64,000 nucleotides of DNA. It comes from CAZTJA01 sp964613745 (GTDB lineage Bacteria; Desulfobacterota; Desulfomonilia; Desulfomonilales; Desulfomonilaceae). Location of the stretch: NCBI GenBank assembly GCA_964613745.1, contig CAZTJA010000001.1:1-64000 (forward strand), given 5' to 3'. Made by a program: the position numbers and the translations under genes. Numbering within the stretch: the first letter of the stretch is position 1; each line of letters begins with the position of its first letter. Below the pieces are notes generated by a model, which did not search any database, was not told the origin of the DNA, and saw nothing but the letters and a program-made list of their open reading frames with translations. This document shows, piece after piece, positions 62,332-64,000 of this stretch.

Positions 62332-62886
62332 ATGAAAACCCGCTTATTAGTAATTGTATTCTTAGTTTTTGCGGCGGTCGGTTCTGGCTTTCCAGTGCAA
62401 GCCGAATTCAAAATTAATCCCGATGTCCTTGCCGAAATGACCTTCCCAATTCCGCAAGATCCTAAACACCAAAAGTACTTAGGTATCTCAGGAAGCGGGG
62501 AATTTAAGCTCTCTCAAATAAAAGCCGATAGGCTGATCATCGAGCTGTTCAGTATGTACTGTCCAATCTGTCAGGCTGAAGCTGAGAACATAAACAAGCT
62601 TTATGAGATGATCGAAAATTCCCCCAAGCATAAGGGAAAAATTAAACTCATCGGCATCGGAACCGGCAATACCCCATTTGAGGTAAACGTTTTTGCGAAG
62701 AAATACTCAGTGCCGTTTCCGCTTTTTGCAGATGATCAATTCAGAATCCAAAAAGCATCCTCGGAAAACATTCGAACGCCAACTTTTTTGTCGGTTTCTC
62801 TTCAGGGAGACAAGATGAAAATTCATTCAATAAAGCAAGGTGAAGTACAAAACGTATCGGAATTGCTGAACGTAATGACAAAGTGA
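62332..62886 (+). CDS. Exported thioredoxin-like (TlpA/redoxin) protein
   Basis: 184 residues. Signal peptide MKTRLLVIVFLVFAAVGSGF cleaved near PVQA-E. The thioredoxin fold follows with active site CPIC (77-80) in LFSMYCPICQAEAENI and a cis-Pro region ENIRTPTF. Probable periplasmic thiol reductant or oxidant. ATG 62332; the gene begins 12 bases after rubredoxin and ends six bases before the peroxiredoxin, so the three are one operon. Confidence 0.85.
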   Translation: MKTRLLVIVFLVFAAVGSGFPVQAEFKINPDVLAEMTFPIPQDPKHQKYLGISGSGEFKLSQIKADRLIIELFSMYCPICQAEAENINKLYEMIENSPKHKGKIKLIGIGTGNTPFEVNVFAKKYSVPFPLFADDQFRIQKASSENIRTPTFLSVSLQGDKMKIHSIKQGEVQNVSELLNVMTK

Positions 62887-62892
62887 GCGACA

Positions 62893-63492
62893 ATGTCCAA
62901 TCTGAAAAACAGGGCGATTCTGCCCTCTGCAATAATCCTCCTATTCTTAGTGGCATCGACGCTATGCGCCGAAGTGCCGAAAGCTCAAATTTACAACCCA
63001 GGAGAACTAAAAGCCGTAGATAGCAAGGGCCATCTGAAAGTAGGAGATCAAGCGCCGGATTTTACTTTGCCGTCTACTACCGGCCAGACGATTTCCCTCA
63101 GCGACTATAAAGATAAGAAGAATGTAGTTCTTTCATTTGTCCCTGCGGCCTGGACCCCGGTGTGCAGTCAACAATGGCCGGGGTACAACATTGCCCAGGA
63201 GTTTTTCGACGAAACGAATACAATTCTATTAGGTATTTCGGTAGATAACGTACCGACGCTTTATTCCTGGACTCAGACCATGGGTAAGCTCTGGTTCCCC
63301 GTACTTTCGGATTTCTGGCCTCATGGAGCCGTTTCAGACAAGTACGGTGTCTTACGAAATGACGGTGTCTCCGAACGCGCCTTGTTCGTTATCGATCGGA
63401 AAGGTGTCATCCGATACATTGACATTCATGATATAAATACGTCGCCGCGCCTAGAAGATCTGGTAAGAGAACTTCAAAAAATAAAACAGTAG
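62893..63492 (+). CDS. Exported peroxiredoxin (AhpC/TSA type)
   Basis: 199 residues with a signal peptide (about 1-26, AILPSAIILLFLVASTLC). The core has peroxidatic Cys91 in PAAWTPVCSQQW (P-x3-T-x2-C), preceded by VGDQAPDFTLP. Reduces peroxide outside the cytoplasmic membrane. Only one obvious catalytic Cys is present, so the thioredoxin-like neighbour or another thiol may act as reductant. Six bases from the previous gene. Confidence 0.86.
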   Translation: MSNLKNRAILPSAIILLFLVASTLCAEVPKAQIYNPGELKAVDSKGHLKVGDQAPDFTLPSTTGQTISLSDYKDKKNVVLSFVPAAWTPVCSQQWPGYNIAQEFFDETNTILLGISVDNVPTLYSWTQTMGKLWFPVLSDFWPHGAVSDKYGVLRNDGVSERALFVIDRKGVIRYIDIHDINTSPRLEDLVRELQKIKQ

Positions 63493-63546
63493 AATCGTAG
63501 CGGTTGATCTGAATATCGCTTCATGATCTCGGAGGTATGTTCAAGA

Positions 63547-64000
63547 ATGTTAGCCAAATTAATACTTCCATTTTTCTTCACAATTATGTATTTGCCCGTT
63601 GTTTTTTCAGCTGAACCAGAACCTCCTCTGAGTCCCAAGTCCCAAGAATGCATTGCATGTCATTCCCTGGCTACTCCGGCTATGGTAGCTGATTGGAAGA
63701 AAAGCCGGCACGCAATGGTCACGGTCGGCGAAGCGATAAAAGTTCCTGATCTAAAACGAAAAGTCTCGTCTGACAAAATCCCGGAGGAGTATCTCGGTTA
63801 TGCTGTAGGATGTGCCGAGTGTCACACCATGAACCCGGAGTCCCATAAAGACGTGTTCGATCACGGCGAACAACAAGTGCACCCGACCGTAACTCCAAAG
63901 GATTGTGCTACGTGCCATTCTAAAGAGGTATCTCAGTACGACAAGAATCTGATGTCGCATGCTCGCAAAAACATGATCAACAATACGTTGTACATGAACC
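63547..64000 (+). CDS. Multihaem cytochrome c, partial (hydroxylamine-oxidoreductase-like)
   Basis: Starts at ATG 63547 after GGAGG and runs off the right edge; 151 codons visible. The signal peptide (LAKLILPFFFTIMYLPVVFS) is followed by haem motifs CIACH, CAECH and CATCH, plus S-R-H-A-M and M-S-H-A-R stretches that give distal His ligands in HAO/octahaem-type cytochromes. Periplasmic. The function (nitrite, hydroxylamine or peroxide reduction, or electron storage) cannot be set from the visible part. Its place after the peroxiredoxin suggests an electron supply or nitrogen-oxide detoxification. Confidence 0.85.
   Translation, partial: MLAKLILPFFFTIMYLPVVFSAEPEPPLSPKSQECIACHSLATPAMVADWKKSRHAMVTVGEAIKVPDLKRKVSSDKIPEEYLGYAVGCAECHTMNPESHKDVFDHGEQQVHPTVTPKDCATCHSKEVSQYDKNLMSHARKNMINNTLYMN

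Noticed and set aside
1..64000. tRNA, rRNA, CRISPR, insertion sequence or prophage
   Set aside because: I looked in the intergenic gaps for cloverleaf ends, regular direct repeats and transposase-like frames and saw none. A covariance-model scan would be the decisive check.

Overview
The window looks like chromosomal core and catabolic sequence from an anaerobic bacterium of the Desulfobacterota (Deltaproteobacteria). It most resembles sulfate-reducing or syntrophic degraders of aromatic acids of the Syntrophus/Desulfomonile type. This rests on gene content: BamA and a dienoyl-CoA hydratase of the benzoyl-CoA pathway, a tungsten aldehyde:ferredoxin oxidoreductase, a long LeuA/HMGL-family enzyme that may be a (Re)-citrate synthase, desulfoferrodoxin, rubrerythrin and rubredoxin, and a split ATP synthase F0 operon. 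I cannot name the genus. I see no rRNA, tRNA, insertion sequence, prophage or CRISPR array. TTG start codons with good ribosome binding sites are frequent.

Layout. 1-5 kb: a partial protein with a butyrate-kinase-like segment, divergent from acetate kinase; an ECF sigma/anti-sigma pair; YchF. 5.7-15.2 kb: TatA, an orphan Wzt-like ABC ATPase, an LL-diaminopimelate aminotransferase, CarA, a D,D-carboxypeptidase, FolE2 and QueD, a PDZ-less HtrA-like protease and an M18 aminopeptidase. 15.6-19.4 kb: thiolase, DUF35 partner, BamA and dienoyl-CoA hydratase. 19.4-27.4 kb: signalling and hypothetical genes, including a 1254-residue multi-PAS histidine kinase. 27.7-32.5 kb: a complete branched-chain-amino-acid-type ABC transporter. 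33-38 kb: a tungsten AOR flanked by two MoaD-like proteins and by LarC and LarE. 38-46 kb: HisS, AspS, the (Re)-citrate-synthase candidate, DnaB, L9, S18 and S6. 46-48.4 kb: atpZ-atpI-atpB-atpE. 48.7-55 kb: an orphan RND pump, ferritin, a ferritin-like protein, a Tat-exported superoxide dismutase and SfsA. 55.4-59.1 kb: rnc-surE-aminotransferase-coaD-rsmD. 59.4-64 kb: an aldo/keto reductase, then PerR, rubrerythrin, desulfoferrodoxin, a rubredoxin with C-x4-C spacing, two exported thiol-redox proteins and a multihaem cytochrome c cut by the right edge.

How the parts connect. BamA and the hydratase perform the modified beta-oxidation that opens the ring after benzoyl-CoA reduction. The thiolase pair could supply the final cleavage, and the (Re)-citrate-synthase candidate could link acetyl-CoA to glutamate synthesis. 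AOR handles aldehydes with ferredoxin. The right-hand end is an oxygen/peroxide defence region run through rubredoxin-type electron carriers under a PerR-like regulator.

The least explained parts are the larE-larC-moaD/AOR/MoaD-like cluster, the C-terminal sensory (Cache-like) domain on the citrate-synthase candidate, the shared half-site upstream of the thiolase and BamA genes, and a 27-codon membrane-peptide frame near 32.9 kb.
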